The notes beneath the pieces were generated by a model. The model saw only the letters and a list, made by a program, of their open reading frames with translations, was not told the origin of the DNA and did no database searches. A DNA stretch of 64,000 bases from Azospirillum humicireducens (GTDB lineage: Bacteria > Pseudomonadota > Alphaproteobacteria > Azospirillales > Azospirillaceae): assembly GCF_001639105.2 (NCBI RefSeq), contig NZ_CP015285.1, positions 2,782,001-2,846,000 on the forward strand, given 5' to 3'. Of this stretch, positions 18,775 to 34,228 are shown piece by piece; within the stretch, counting starts at the first letter, position 1; every line of letters starts with the position of its first letter. A program made the position numbers and the translations under genes.

Positions 18775-19160
18775 TCTTGGTCTCGGCTTCACAACCGGCG
18801 CCGCCGGGCGGTCGCATCACAAATGTGGCCTATCGACCGGGAAAAAGGCACCCCCGTCAATGTCATATGTTAAGCCGGCGACGCCATAGCCGATATAGCC
18901 GCCCCTATTCCCACAATGGTCAGCCCGACGATCAACCAACTCATGCATCAGATTCGGACCGTTCGGCAACAAAGCGGCACTCCAACGCAATATTGCTTTA
19001 GAGACGTAATCAAGTGGTTTGGCTGCAGTTCGGGGCGATGACAGAGTCGTCAGGCGGCTCCTGTCCCGGGGGACTTGTCCGCAGGGGGATGGAGACTCCA
19101 CATCATGCAGTGCGCCTGCGCGATGGACACCGCGCGAGGAGATGGCGCGAGGAGATGACG
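18775..19160. other. Intergenic region between cheC and the DUF2076 gene
   Basis: About 385 bases between divergent genes, with an AT-rich middle. It contains a sigma-28-like sequence at 18870-18896. No frame in it looks protein coding. Confidence 0.6.
18870..18896 (+). promoter_or_regulatory. Possible sigma-28 (FliA-type) promoter
   Basis: TTAA, exactly 15 bases, then GCCGATAT, compared with the flagellar sigma consensus TAAA-N15-GCCGATAA. It points toward the DUF2076 gene about 265 bases away. It matches 10 of 12 defined positions. It would leave a long leader, so its target is uncertain. Confidence 0.35.
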
Positions 19161-19940
19161 ATGACCCCAGAGGAACGCACACTTCTGTCCGACCTGTTCC
19201 GCCGCCTGCGCGAGGTGGAAGCACAGCCGCGCGACGGCGAAGCGGAGGACTTCATCCGCCGCGCGGTCCAGGACCAGCCGCTGTCCGCCTATTACATGGC
19301 GCAGACCGTCCTGGTTCAGCAGCAGGCGCTGACGGCGGCCCAGACCCGGATCGAGGAGCTTGAACGGCAGTTGCGCGACCGTCCGGCCCAGCCGGCGCCG
19401 TCGGGCGGCAGCTTCCTGTCGAATGCGCTCGGCATCGGCCGCAGCCCGTGGAGCCGGAGTGCCGAGCCGCCTTCGGCCCCGTCCCCTGCTCCGCAGCAGC
19501 CCTTGCCGCCTGCCGGCCGCAGCCCATGGGGCGGCGGACCCGGCGCCGCTTATCCGCAGCAACCCTATGCGCCGCCGCCTTTCCCGCAAGCCGGAATGGC
19601 GCCCGGAATGGCACCCCGCGGCGGCGGATTCTTCGCCGGGGCGGCGCAGACGGCTGCGGGTGTGGCCGGCGGCATGCTGGCGGCGAGCGCCATCTCCTCC
19701 CTTCTGCACCATTCACCTGGTCCCTTTGCCGGGGCTGTGGCACAGACCCCGGTCAGTGAGACGATCAACGAGACGGTGATCAACAACAACTACGGCAGCG
19801 ATCAGGGACCGCAGCCCGATGCGGTGCAGGATGCCTCCTATGACCCCGGCCCGCCGCCGGCGGACGATGCGTCGTTCGACGATGCGCCCTTCGATGACGG
19901 CGGCAGCGGCAGCGGCGACGGGGGCGATTCCTGGATCTGA
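19161..19940 (+). CDS. DUF2076 family protein
   Basis: A 259-residue protein of the DUF2076 family, function unknown. The N-terminus (MTPEERTLLSDLFRRLREVE) and the coiled segment VQQQALTAAQTRIEELERQL are characteristic. The middle is rich in proline and glycine, a hydrophobic Ala/Gly segment lies around residues 155-190 (FFAGAAQTAAGVAGGMLAAS), and the tail is acidic with many Asp residues. GAGGAG at 19149-19154 lies six bases before the ATG at 19161, favouring it over the ATG at 19155. It converges on the HD-GYP gene. Confidence 0.87.
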   Translation: MTPEERTLLSDLFRRLREVEAQPRDGEAEDFIRRAVQDQPLSAYYMAQTVLVQQQALTAAQTRIEELERQLRDRPAQPAPSGGSFLSNALGIGRSPWSRSAEPPSAPSPAPQQPLPPAGRSPWGGGPGAAYPQQPYAPPPFPQAGMAPGMAPRGGGFFAGAAQTAAGVAGGMLAASAISSLLHHSPGPFAGAVAQTPVSETINETVINNNYGSDQGPQPDAVQDASYDPGPPPADDASFDDAPFDDGGSGSGDGGDSWI

Positions 19941-19955
19941 CCGTGGCCGGACGGC

Positions 19956-21082
19956 TCAGGCCTCGTCGCTGTAGCGTTCGGCGATGTCCTTGAACTCTTC
20001 CTCCAGCGCGGTGAAGGCGGCGACGACGGCGGGGTCGAAATGGCTGCCGCTGCCCTCGCGGATGATCTCCGCCGCCTTCTCGTGCGGGAAGGGCGGCTTG
20101 TAGCAACGCCGACTGATCAGGGCGTCGTACACGTCGGCCACCGCCATCAGCCGGGCCGACAGCGGAATCGCCTCCCCCGCCAGCCCCTGGGGATAGCCGC
20201 CGCCGTCCCAGCGTTCATGGTGGCCATAGGCGATCTCACGCGCGATGCGCAGGAAGGAACTTTCGCCGCCAGCCCCTTCGCCGGCAGCGACATCCGCCTG
20301 CCCTTCGGCGGCGAAGATGGCGTCGTGGCCCAGCGCGGCGTGGGTCTTCATGATGTGGAATTCTTCGTCGGTCAGCTTTCCCGGCTTCAGCAGGATCGAA
20401 TCCGGGATGCCGACCTTGCCGACATCGTGCAGAGGCGCCGACTTGTACAGAAGTTCGATGGTTTCCTCGTCCAGCCGGCCGGCATGGCGCGGGTCGCGGC
20501 TGAGATGGAGGGCGAGCGCCAGCACATAGTTCTGGGTGCGGCGGATGTGGTTGCCGGTCTCGTTGTCGCGGGTCTCGGCCAGCGAGGCCATGGCGCGGAT
20601 GGTGGCGTCCTGGGCGCGCAGCAGGTCGCGTGTCCGCTCCGCCACCCGGTCTTCCAGCTGCCGGTTCTGGTCGGCAAGCGCGCGGCGTGCCTCGCGCAGG
20701 GCAATGTGGGTGCGGACCCGCGCCAGCACCACCGGCGGGGAGATCGGCTTGGTGATGTAATCGACGGCGCCCACGGCGAACCCGCGGGTCTCGTCATGGA
20801 CCTGCCCCATCGCGGTGATGAAGATCACCGGCACGTCGCGGGTGCGCGCGTCCTCCTTCAGCCGTCTGCACACCTCCACCCCGTCCATGCCCGGCATCAT
20901 CACGTCGAGCAGGATCAGGTCCGGCAGCGGGGCGCCGGCCAGCCGGGCGAGCGCCTGCGGCCCATCCTTCGCCACGATCAGCCCATAGCTGTCGCGCAGA
21001 AGGTCGGCCATCACCTTGAGGTTGATCGGTTCGTCGTCGACGATCAGAATCCGCGGCTTGTCGCCGTTGGGAAGCGGCATGG

Positions 21083-21086
<4 letters not shown>
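19956..21086 (-). CDS. Response regulator with HD-GYP cyclic-di-GMP phosphodiesterase domain (RpfG-like)
   Basis: A 376-residue regulator: N-terminal receiver with acidic pair VDDEP, phospho-Asp in [10 protein letters not shown] and Lys in ITKPIS, a short coiled linker (about residues 130-160), and an HD-GYP domain that hydrolyses cyclic di-GMP. Catalytic motifs are present: [22 protein letters not shown] and VADVYDAL. A Gly/Ala-rich stretch of about 20 residues ([16 protein letters not shown]) interrupts the domain before the GHH motif. The gene for the large hybrid kinase upstream overlaps its start by four bases, making that kinase its probable phosphodonor. Confidence 0.94.
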
Positions 21087-25027
<3,941 letters not shown>

Positions 25028-25418
25028 ACGGTCAGCGTTCCGTCGGCAAGGGCGCGAACACCGTCTGCCAGACCCGCATGTTTCCCCCCATCGCCGACGT
25101 CTCGCGCCAGACTAACATGGCGGTCATGGGGGATGAGAGCCTCTATAACGTTCGTCGCAGGCGGATGGTCATAATGACGCATGCCGGGATGCCGGCCCAT
25201 CATTGTGCCGCCGGAACGCGTCCATACCAAATAGATGGTCGAAAATGAGTGTTCTTCCGTAAGGATCTGTCAACCACACTGCAGTATGGTTGGTTTGCCA
25301 CGCAGTGCAGGGCCGGATCAATTTGCGCAAGTGGTGGCCGGCGGCGGCAGGGGCGGTAGCAAAAAAACGGGCGCCAAGCCCGGACAGTCACTTCATTCCG
25401 GGGGAGCAGGGACGAAAC
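25028..25418. other. Divergent promoter region between hybrid kinase and chemoreceptor
   Basis: About 390 bases with no supported gene. AT-rich patches lie at 25220-25290. No known operator or strong promoter motif is recognised. Confidence 0.6.
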
Positions 25419-28055
25419 ATGACGACGGATGTCCGCGACGATACCATGACGCCCGACCGCAGAGACCGCGAGCCACGCGCCCGCCGCCTGGGTGTCCGCG
25501 GCAAGCTTCTGCTCGCCTTCGCCGGCATGGCCGGCATGACGGTCGCCGCCAGCATCGTTGGGCTGACCTCCTTCTCCGCGGTGGAGGCGCCGCTGACGCG
25601 GATCGTCGGCACCGGACTGCCGGAGATGGAGTTGGCGAAGCGCCTGTCCGGTGAAAGCAGCGGCATCGCCGCCGCCGCACCGGTGCTCGCCGCTGCCGAG
25701 AGCCAGGGCGAGCGCGAACGCATCTATGGCGAGATCATGGGCAACGGCAAGGCGCTGGGCGACCTGGTGGAGGAACTGGCGACCCGCCGCGCCGGCGACC
25801 CGCGGATCGCCGAGCTGCGCGGCAAGACGCAGGGGCTGATCGCCACGCTGGAGCGCGGCAACGCTGCCGCCACTCTGCGCCTGTCCGTCCGCGGCACGCG
25901 CGAGACGACGTCGGTCGAGCTGGCCAAATCCTATGACGCCTTCCTCGGCAGCCTCGCCCCGCTGACCGACCGGGCGGGCACCGCCTTGCGCGACAAGGGC
26001 GAGGCGCTGGACAGCAGCACCGAGAGCGACATGAACGCGCTGGGCGACGCCGTCCGCTCGCTGATCACCATGTACGAGGTGCGCGGCGACCTGAGCGTTT
26101 CGTCGGAAGCGCTGACCCGCGCCGGCAGTGCCGAGACCGCCTTCGCCGTCGTCCAGCACCAGCAGGCCTATCTGGAGGCCGCCGCCCGCATGGTCAGCGC
26201 AACCGCGCAGATCGGCAGCCGGCTGAGCAAGGACACCTCCGAGGGGCTGGACGCCTTCTTCCTGCTCGGCGACGGCGCCAATGGCGTCTTCGACATGCGC
26301 CGCAAGATCCTGGAACTGCCGGCCGGCAGCGCGGAGCGCGACGCGCTGCGCCAGAAGGTGGCTGAATTGCTGACCGACGCGGCGCGTCGGCAGTCCGCCC
26401 TGCTGGAGCAGATGGAATCGCCGCTGATGCGGCTGAAGGCCGAGATCAAGCTGTCCAGCGTCAACGTCCGTTCGCAGACCCGCGATTCCATGCAGGCCCT
26501 GCTGGGTGACGGGCTGGCCCGATTCCGCACATATCTGGAGCTGTCGACCTACGCCGCCGCCGCCGTCGGCGCACTGAACGAGGCGGCGCAGGCGCCCAGC
26601 ATCGACCGGCTGGCTATGCTGGAGACCCGCTATGCCGCCGCCGCCAAGGCGATGGACGAGCGGCTGAAGGCTCTGCAGAAGACAGGTGACGACGGCCTCC
26701 CCAAGCTGATCAGGAACGCCGAGATCCTGGCCGGCTTCGGCACCGGGGAGAACAGCCTGTTCAAGCTGCGCCGCTCCGAACTGGACGCCGCCGCAGAGAA
26801 CGAGAAGGTCCTGGCGGAGAACCGGCAGATTGCCCGCCAGTTTGCCGGCATGGTCGACGAGCAGATCGCGGCGATGAAGCAGGAGGCTGATTCCGCTGCC
26901 GCCGGCGCCACCGACGCGCTGTCCGCCGGCAGGATGATGCTGATCCTGTTCGCCGCCGCCAGCCTCGCCGGCGCCGCGGCGCTGGCCTGGTTCGTGGTCG
27001 GCCGCAACATCGTCGCCCGGCTGAGCGCCCTGTCCGATGCGATGCGGGCCATCGCCGCCGGCAATCTCAACGCCCCCATCCCCGCCGCCGGCACTGACGA
27101 GATCGGCGACATGACCCGCGCGCTGATGGTCTTCCGCGACACCGCCAACGAGGCCAATGCCGCCAACGCGCGTGCCGAGACCGAACGCAGCCGGGCCGCC
27201 GGGGAGCGCCGCCGGGCCATGGTCGAGATGGCGGAGAATTTCGAAAGCAGCGTCCGCGGCGTGCTGGACCGCGTCGCCCGTGCCGCCGGCGAGATGCAGG
27301 ACATGGCCCAGCGCATGAGCCGCAACGCCGAGGCCACCACCGGAGAGGCTGCGACCGCCGCCAGCACCTCGCAGCAGGCCGAAGGCAGCGTCAAGGCGGT
27401 CGCCGCCGCGACGGAGGAGCTGTCGGCCTCGATCCAGGAGATCGGCAGCCAGGTCCACGCCTCCAGCCAGATCGCCCGCAAGGCGGCCAGCGAGGCCGAA
27501 CGCACCGATCGCACGGTGGAGGGGCTGTCGCAGTCGGCCAACAAGATCGGCGAGGTGGTACAGCTGATCAACGACATCGCGTCCCAGACCAATCTGTTGG
27601 CCCTGAACGCCACCATCGAGGCGGCACGCGCCGGGGAGGCCGGCAAGGGCTTCGCCGTCGTGGCGTCGGAGGTGAAGAGCCTCGCCAACCAGACGGGCAA
27701 GGCGACCGAGGAGATCTCCAGCCAGATTCAGGCGATGCAGTCGGTGACCCAGGATGCGGTGGACGCCATCCGCTCCATCGCCGGCACCATCCGCGAGATC
27801 AACGAGATCGCCACCACCGTCGCGGCGGCGGTCGAGCAGCAGAGTGCGGCCACCCGCGAGATCGCCCGCAATGTCGGCGAGGCCGCCGACGGCACCCAGC
27901 ATGTCCGCCGCAACATCGATTCGGTGGCGCGGGCCGCTGCGGAGTCGGGTGAATCCGCCACCCGCGTGCTGACGGCATCCTCCACCGTGGCGGACGAGGT
28001 GCGCTCGCTGGGTTCGCAGGTCGACAATCTGGTCAACCGCATGCGGGCAGGTTGA
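25419..28055 (+). CDS. Methyl-accepting chemotaxis protein with long periplasmic domain
   Basis: Chemoreceptor of 878 residues. The ATG at 25419 is preceded by GGGGGAG; upstream in-frame sequence is not protein-like. First membrane helix near residues 28-50 (LLLAFAGMAGMTVAASIVGL), an unusually long and helical periplasmic part of about 450 residues, second helix at about 505-528 (MMLILFAAASLAGAAALAWFV), HAMP, then the methylation helices and the conserved tip ([20 protein letters not shown]). The periplasmic part does not resemble a ligand domain I can name. A hairpin terminator follows. It is divergent from the hybrid kinase. Confidence 0.95.
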   Translation: MTTDVRDDTMTPDRRDREPRARRLGVRGKLLLAFAGMAGMTVAASIVGLTSFSAVEAPLTRIVGTGLPEMELAKRLSGESSGIAAAAPVLAAAESQGERERIYGEIMGNGKALGDLVEELATRRAGDPRIAELRGKTQGLIATLERGNAAATLRLSVRGTRETTSVELAKSYDAFLGSLAPLTDRAGTALRDKGEALDSSTESDMNALGDAVRSLITMYEVRGDLSVSSEALTRAGSAETAFAVVQHQQAYLEAAARMVSATAQIGSRLSKDTSEGLDAFFLLGDGANGVFDMRRKILELPAGSAERDALRQKVAELLTDAARRQSALLEQMESPLMRLKAEIKLSSVNVRSQTRDSMQALLGDGLARFRTYLELSTYAAAAVGALNEAAQAPSIDRLAMLETRYAAAAKAMDERLKALQKTGDDGLPKLIRNAEILAGFGTGENSLFKLRRSELDAAAENEKVLAENRQIARQFAGMVDEQIAAMKQEADSAAAGATDALSAGRMMLILFAAASLAGAAALAWFVVGRNIVARLSALSDAMRAIAAGNLNAPIPAAGTDEIGDMTRALMVFRDTANEANAANARAETERSRAAGERRRAMVEMAENFESSVRGVLDRVARAAGEMQDMAQRMSRNAEATTGEAATAASTSQQAEGSVKAVAAATEELSASIQEIGSQVHASSQIARKAASEAERTDRTVEGLSQSANKIGEVVQLINDIASQTNLLALNATIEAARAGEAGKGFAVVASEVKSLANQTGKATEEISSQIQAMQSVTQDAVDAIRSIAGTIREINEIATTVAAAVEQQSAATREIARNVGEAADGTQHVRRNIDSVARAAAESGESATRVLTASSTVADEVRSLGSQVDNLVNRMRAG

Positions 28056-28088
28056 CGGAAGGCCCCCGCTGGCATAGGGGACAGAAAA

Positions 28089-28146
28089 CCGGCAGGCCCT
28101 ATCCCGTCGTCCGACCTGCGGAGCGACGGGGTAGGGCCGGCTTTGC
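28089..28146 (+). terminator. Hairpin terminator after the chemoreceptor gene
   Basis: GGCCCTATCCCGTCG at 28095-28109 pairs with 28124-28138 (one G-U pair), and flanking CCGGC/GCCGG bases extend the stem around a bulge. Only three Ts follow, so efficiency is uncertain. Confidence 0.6.
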
Positions 28147-28163
28147 GTTCGACCTTGAGCCGA

Positions 28164-28370
28164 TCACCGCCGACGGCTTCCCAGGACGGTGACCGGTTGC
28201 CACAGGATCGCCGCGCCAGCACCGGCGCCGCAGGCACCGCCCCAAACAAGACGCTCCTCCTGTTCGCCGGCTGCAGCGGCGCCCTGCTGGATGCCGGCGG
28301 CGCCTGCCGTCCCTTGCGCACGAACCTCGTCGGGCTGGGCCATCTGCTGCTGTTGCGATTGAGTGGTCAT
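28164..28370 (-). CDS. Small glycine/alanine-rich peptide gene
   Basis: A 68-residue reading frame, not recognised. Support: AAGGAGG lies seven bases before the ATG, and codon third positions are GC-rich as in neighbouring genes. The N-terminus is polar and rich in Gln and Ala; after LVWGG the sequence turns glycine-rich and hydrophobic (ACGAGAGAAILWQPVTV) and ends in three arginines. The Gly-Gly before the small-residue stretch recalls double-glycine leader peptides, but no exporter or maturation gene is nearby. It could also be a small membrane-active or regulatory protein. Confidence 0.5.
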   Translation of the reverse strand: MTTQSQQQQMAQPDEVRAQGTAGAAGIQQGAAAAGEQEERLVWGGACGAGAGAAILWQPVTVLGSRRR

Positions 28371-28570
28371 ACCAATCCTCCTTGTGAAGCCGCGACAGCT
28401 ATCAAACTATTCGTCTGCCTTCAATTCGGATTTTTGAAAGAAGCCATGACTTTTTGCGGCCCAGCCATTCGAATTCGCCTGCGTCATTTTGCAGCGGCGA
28501 AGACTTGAACGGCGCTGCACAAGAACAGGGGAAGATGGCTGGGCGGACTCATTTTGCATCTGCTCACAAA

Positions 28571-28612
28571 CGAAACGAGCCCCTCTTCCATCGGGAAGAG
28601 GGGCTCGTTTCG
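28571..28612 (-). terminator. Terminator of ppc: perfect 19-bp inverted repeat
   Basis: Arms 28571-28589 and 28594-28612 are perfectly complementary (CGAAACGAGCCCCTCTTCC and its complement) around a four-base loop. On the reverse strand, downstream of ppc, the stem ends in TTTCG followed by TTTG. It may also stop forward transcription. Confidence 0.85.
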
Positions 28613-28644
28613 AATGGTCCGGCCAGTGGAAAAATGCCGGCGGA

Positions 28645-31416
<2,772 letters not shown>

Positions 31417-31771
31417 GGGCGACGGTTTCCTGGTCGAGGATGGATGGATATGGATCGATGCGCGGGCGCTGGGTGCATGAATAGAGATGGTCAAATTTCG
31501 GGCAGGAGCTTGCTCCTGCGTGCGAAGTGGTCAGACCATCGGCGACAGCATGCCGATTCCGTGGGAAGTTTCAACCGTCCGTGTGCTGGTGCGAAATGAT
31601 TTCCATAAGTCGCAGCGCTGTGAAATGCGACGTCGCATAAGGGCGCCCCGCACCGCAAGGCTTGCTTCCCAACTAGTATGGTAGTATGCTTCACTGATTG
31701 TTTCCTCCTGCCCATGCTTCGTATGGCGAAGCTGGCCGGAAGAAGGGGCGGCCTGACAGGATGGCAAAGCG
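31417..31771. other. Divergent promoter region between ppc and the GntR regulator
   Basis: About 355 bases without a supported gene. It contains the repeated operator-like motif at 31676-31688, some 85 bases before the regulator gene. Confidence 0.7.
31676..31688 (-). promoter_or_regulatory. Putative operator of the GntR/FCD regulator, copy 1
   Basis: GTATGGTAGTATG here is the exact reverse complement of CATACTACCATAC at 32619-32631 upstream of uxuB. The site contains a direct repeat (TAGTATGG-TAGTATGC, 31674-31689). Finding the same 13-mer before both the regulator and the first catabolic gene suggests autoregulation and operon control. Protein binding is inferred. Confidence 0.6.
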
Positions 31772-32530
31772 ATGTTGACAAAGATCGACGTGGACTCCGG
31801 GGAGCCGATCGCGCGGCGCGTGTACCGGGTGCTGCGCCAAGCCATCGTGGCGATGCAGTTCCGCCCCGGTCAAGCCCTATCCGAGCAGGAGATCGCCGAC
31901 CAGCTGGGCGTCAGCCGTCAACCGGTGCGCGAGGCCTTCATCAAGCTGAGCGAGTCCGGCCTGCTGACCATCCGGCCGCAACGGGGCACCTTCGTCGTCA
32001 AGATCTCGGTCAAGCAGGTACTCGACGCCCGTTTCGTCCGCGAGGCGGTGGAGACTGCCGTGGTGCGCAAGGCCTGCGAGACCATCACGCCGGCCGGCCT
32101 CGCCGAACTGCGCGACAACCTGAAGGCCCAGTGGGACATTGCCGACGAACCGGTGCCCGTGCGTTTCCTGGAGCTTGACGAGGCCTTCCACCGCACGATC
32201 GCCATCGGGGCGGAATGCGAATATGCCTGGCGTATCGTCGAGGAGACGAAGGCCCAGATGGACCGCGTTCGCTACCTCAGCGTGCCCTACGCCACGCCGA
32301 TCCGCCGGCTGATCTCGCAGCATCAGGCGGTGCTGGAGGCGATTGCCGCCCGTGATCCCGCCAAGGCCGAGGCGGCGATGGGCATGCACCTGCGCGAGAT
32401 CCTGACATCGCTGCCCGAACTGGAGAGCAAGTTTCCCGACCTCTTCACGCTGGAGGACGGTGCGGCGCCTCCGGCTCCCAAATCCTCTTCCCGGCCTGCC
32501 GGTCGCTCGAAGGTTGCCGGACTGCGCTGA
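31772..32530 (+). CDS. GntR family transcriptional regulator, FadR/FCD subfamily
   Basis: A 252-residue DNA-binding regulator. The winged helix occupies residues 10-80 (ALSEQEIADQLGVSRQPVREAF for the recognition helix, read in parts; then RGTFV wing). The all-helical FCD ligand domain follows with the metal-binding pattern: Asp in LDEAFHRTI, and later histidines in SQHQAVLEAI and MGMHLREIL. Related proteins (UxuR, ExuR, LgoR) sense sugar acids. It lies directly ahead of the uronate genes, and a shared 13-mer sits before it and before uxuB. The effector is likely a hexuronate-pathway intermediate. The short Pro/Ser/Lys tail is variable. Confidence 0.92.
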   Translation: MLTKIDVDSGEPIARRVYRVLRQAIVAMQFRPGQALSEQEIADQLGVSRQPVREAFIKLSESGLLTIRPQRGTFVVKISVKQVLDARFVREAVETAVVRKACETITPAGLAELRDNLKAQWDIADEPVPVRFLELDEAFHRTIAIGAECEYAWRIVEETKAQMDRVRYLSVPYATPIRRLISQHQAVLEAIAARDPAKAEAAMGMHLREILTSLPELESKFPDLFTLEDGAAPPAPKSSSRPAGRSKVAGLR

Positions 32531-32618
32531 CCGGCGCAGGATTTGCCGGTCTCCTTATCCGCTCGCCTTATCATTTCATACCGGAACAATCCGGGTTGCC
32601 ATTGCCCGAGCTTTTTGA

Positions 32619-32631
32619 CATACTACCATAC
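32619..32631 (+). promoter_or_regulatory. Putative operator upstream of uxuB, copy 2
   Basis: CATACTACCATAC, the inverted copy of the site before the regulator gene, lies 54 bases before the uxuB start. A TTGACA at 32615-32620 overlaps its first two bases, so a bound regulator could block RNA polymerase, although no clear -10 box is seen. Confidence 0.6.
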
Positions 32632-32684
32632 AAGAATGCGAGCGACGCCTCGCGCACTGTTCGCCGGGAAGGAAACCGTTTCTC

Positions 32685-34181
32685 ATGCAATCCCCTGCGC
32701 CCTCGTCCCTGCCCCGCCTCGTCGCCGCCGGCCTGTCGAACCTGCCGGCGTCGGTGGAGCGGCCTGCTTACGACCGCAAGGCGCTGGATCTCGGGATCGT
32801 CCATCTCGGCGTCGGCGCCTTTCAGCGCGCCCATCAGGCCGCCTACACCGACGCCCTGCTGGAGAAGCGGTTCGGCCCCTGGGGCATCGCCGGCGTCAGC
32901 CTGCGCAGCCCCGATACCCGCGATGCGCTGGAACCGCAGGACGGACTCTACACCGTCGCGGTGCGCGATGCGGCAGGGGAGCGGCTGCGGGTGGTCGGCT
33001 GTCTGCTGGAGCTGCTGGTGGCGCATGAGGATCCCCAGGCGGTACTGGAACGGATGTGCCGCCCGTCGGTGCGCATCGTCACCCTGACGGTGACGGAGAA
33101 GGGCTATTGCCATGATCCGGCGACCGGCGCGCTGAATGAGGATCATCCCGACATCCGCCACGACCTGGACAATCCGGGCAAGCCGCGCACCGCCATCGGC
33201 TTCATCGCGGAGGCGCTCGCCCGCCGCCGCACCGCCGGGCTGCCGCCCTTCACCGTGCTGAGCTGCGACAACCTGCCGAGCAACGGCGACACGGTGGCCC
33301 GCATCCTGCGCCGCTTCGCCGAACTGCGCGATCCGGGCTTCGGCGCCTGGGTGGGCGAGACCGTCGCCTGCCCGAACAGCATGGTCGACCGCATCGTCCC
33401 CGCCACCACGGAGGCCGACCGCGCCCGCGTGTCCCAATCGCTCGGCCTGCAGGATTCCTGGCCGGTGGTGACGGAGCCCTTCACCCAATGGGTGGTGGAG
33501 GACCGCTTTCCCGCCGGCCGCCCGGCCTGGGAGGAGGTGGGGGTCGAACTGGTCGCCGACGTCCATCCCTACGAGACGATGAAGCTGCGGTTGCTGAACG
33601 GCAGCCACTCCACCATCGCCTATCTGGGATATCTGGCGGGCTATGAAACGGTGTCGGACACCATGGCCGATCCCGCCTTCGCCACGCTTGTCCGCAATCT
33701 GATGGATTTGGAGACCGGGCCGACGCTGCATATGCCTCCCGGCGCGGATCTGGAGCAATACAAGGACGCGCTGGTCGCCCGTTTCCGCAATCCGGCGCTG
33801 CGTCACCGCACCTGGCAGATTGCCATGGACGGCACGCAGAAGCTGCCGCAGCGCCTGCTGAACCCGATCCGCGACCGGCTGGCCGCCGACCTGTCCATCG
33901 ACCGGCTGGCCCTGGCCGTTGCCGCCTGGATGCGCTATGCCGCCGGCATCGACGAGAAGGGCCAGCCCATCGACCTGCGCGATCCGTTGGCCCCGCGTCT
34001 GGCGGAGATCGCCGCATCCGCCGCCGGCAATCCGGATCGGCTGGCCGAGGCTTTGTTCGGCCTGACGGCGGTGTTCGGCGAGGATCTGCCGCGTGACCCG
34101 CGCTTCACCGATCCCGTCACCGCCGCGCTGAGGCGCCTGTTCGCCGAGGGCGCCCGCGCCGTGGTTGCCGCCACCGCCTGA
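32685..34181 (+). CDS. uxuB: Mannitol dehydrogenase family oxidoreductase, probable D-fructuronate reductase UxuB
   Basis: NAD-dependent polyol/sugar-acid dehydrogenase of 498 residues. The N-terminal Rossmann domain starts with LGIVHLGVGAFQRAHQA, and the catalytic region has MKLRLLNGSHSTIAY with the Lys, Asn and His of the long-chain mannitol dehydrogenase family. With uxuA in the same operon the most likely reaction is D-fructuronate to D-mannonate. Tagaturonate reductase or mannitol dehydrogenase are family alternatives that sequence alone does not exclude. AAGGAA lies ten bases before the ATG. It follows the GntR gene and carries the operator-like site. Confidence 0.88.
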   Translation: MQSPAPSSLPRLVAAGLSNLPASVERPAYDRKALDLGIVHLGVGAFQRAHQAAYTDALLEKRFGPWGIAGVSLRSPDTRDALEPQDGLYTVAVRDAAGERLRVVGCLLELLVAHEDPQAVLERMCRPSVRIVTLTVTEKGYCHDPATGALNEDHPDIRHDLDNPGKPRTAIGFIAEALARRRTAGLPPFTVLSCDNLPSNGDTVARILRRFAELRDPGFGAWVGETVACPNSMVDRIVPATTEADRARVSQSLGLQDSWPVVTEPFTQWVVEDRFPAGRPAWEEVGVELVADVHPYETMKLRLLNGSHSTIAYLGYLAGYETVSDTMADPAFATLVRNLMDLETGPTLHMPPGADLEQYKDALVARFRNPALRHRTWQIAMDGTQKLPQRLLNPIRDRLAADLSIDRLALAVAAWMRYAAGIDEKGQPIDLRDPLAPRLAEIAASAAGNPDRLAEALFGLTAVFGEDLPRDPRFTDPVTAALRRLFAEGARAVVAATA

Positions 34182-34228
34182 CCCCGTTTCACAGCATCCC
34201 CTTATCCCAGATTCTAGGGAGTGTTCCC

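Noticed and set aside
28571..28612. Perfect inverted repeat considered as a mobile-element end or attachment site.
   Set aside because: It lies just after the ppc stop, has a four-base loop and a T-rich exit, which fits a terminator; no transposase or duplicated target is near.
31417..31494. N-terminal extension of ppc from a TTG at 31494.
   Set aside because: The added residues are low-complexity and absent from the family pattern, and the ATG at 31416 has a better ribosome site.
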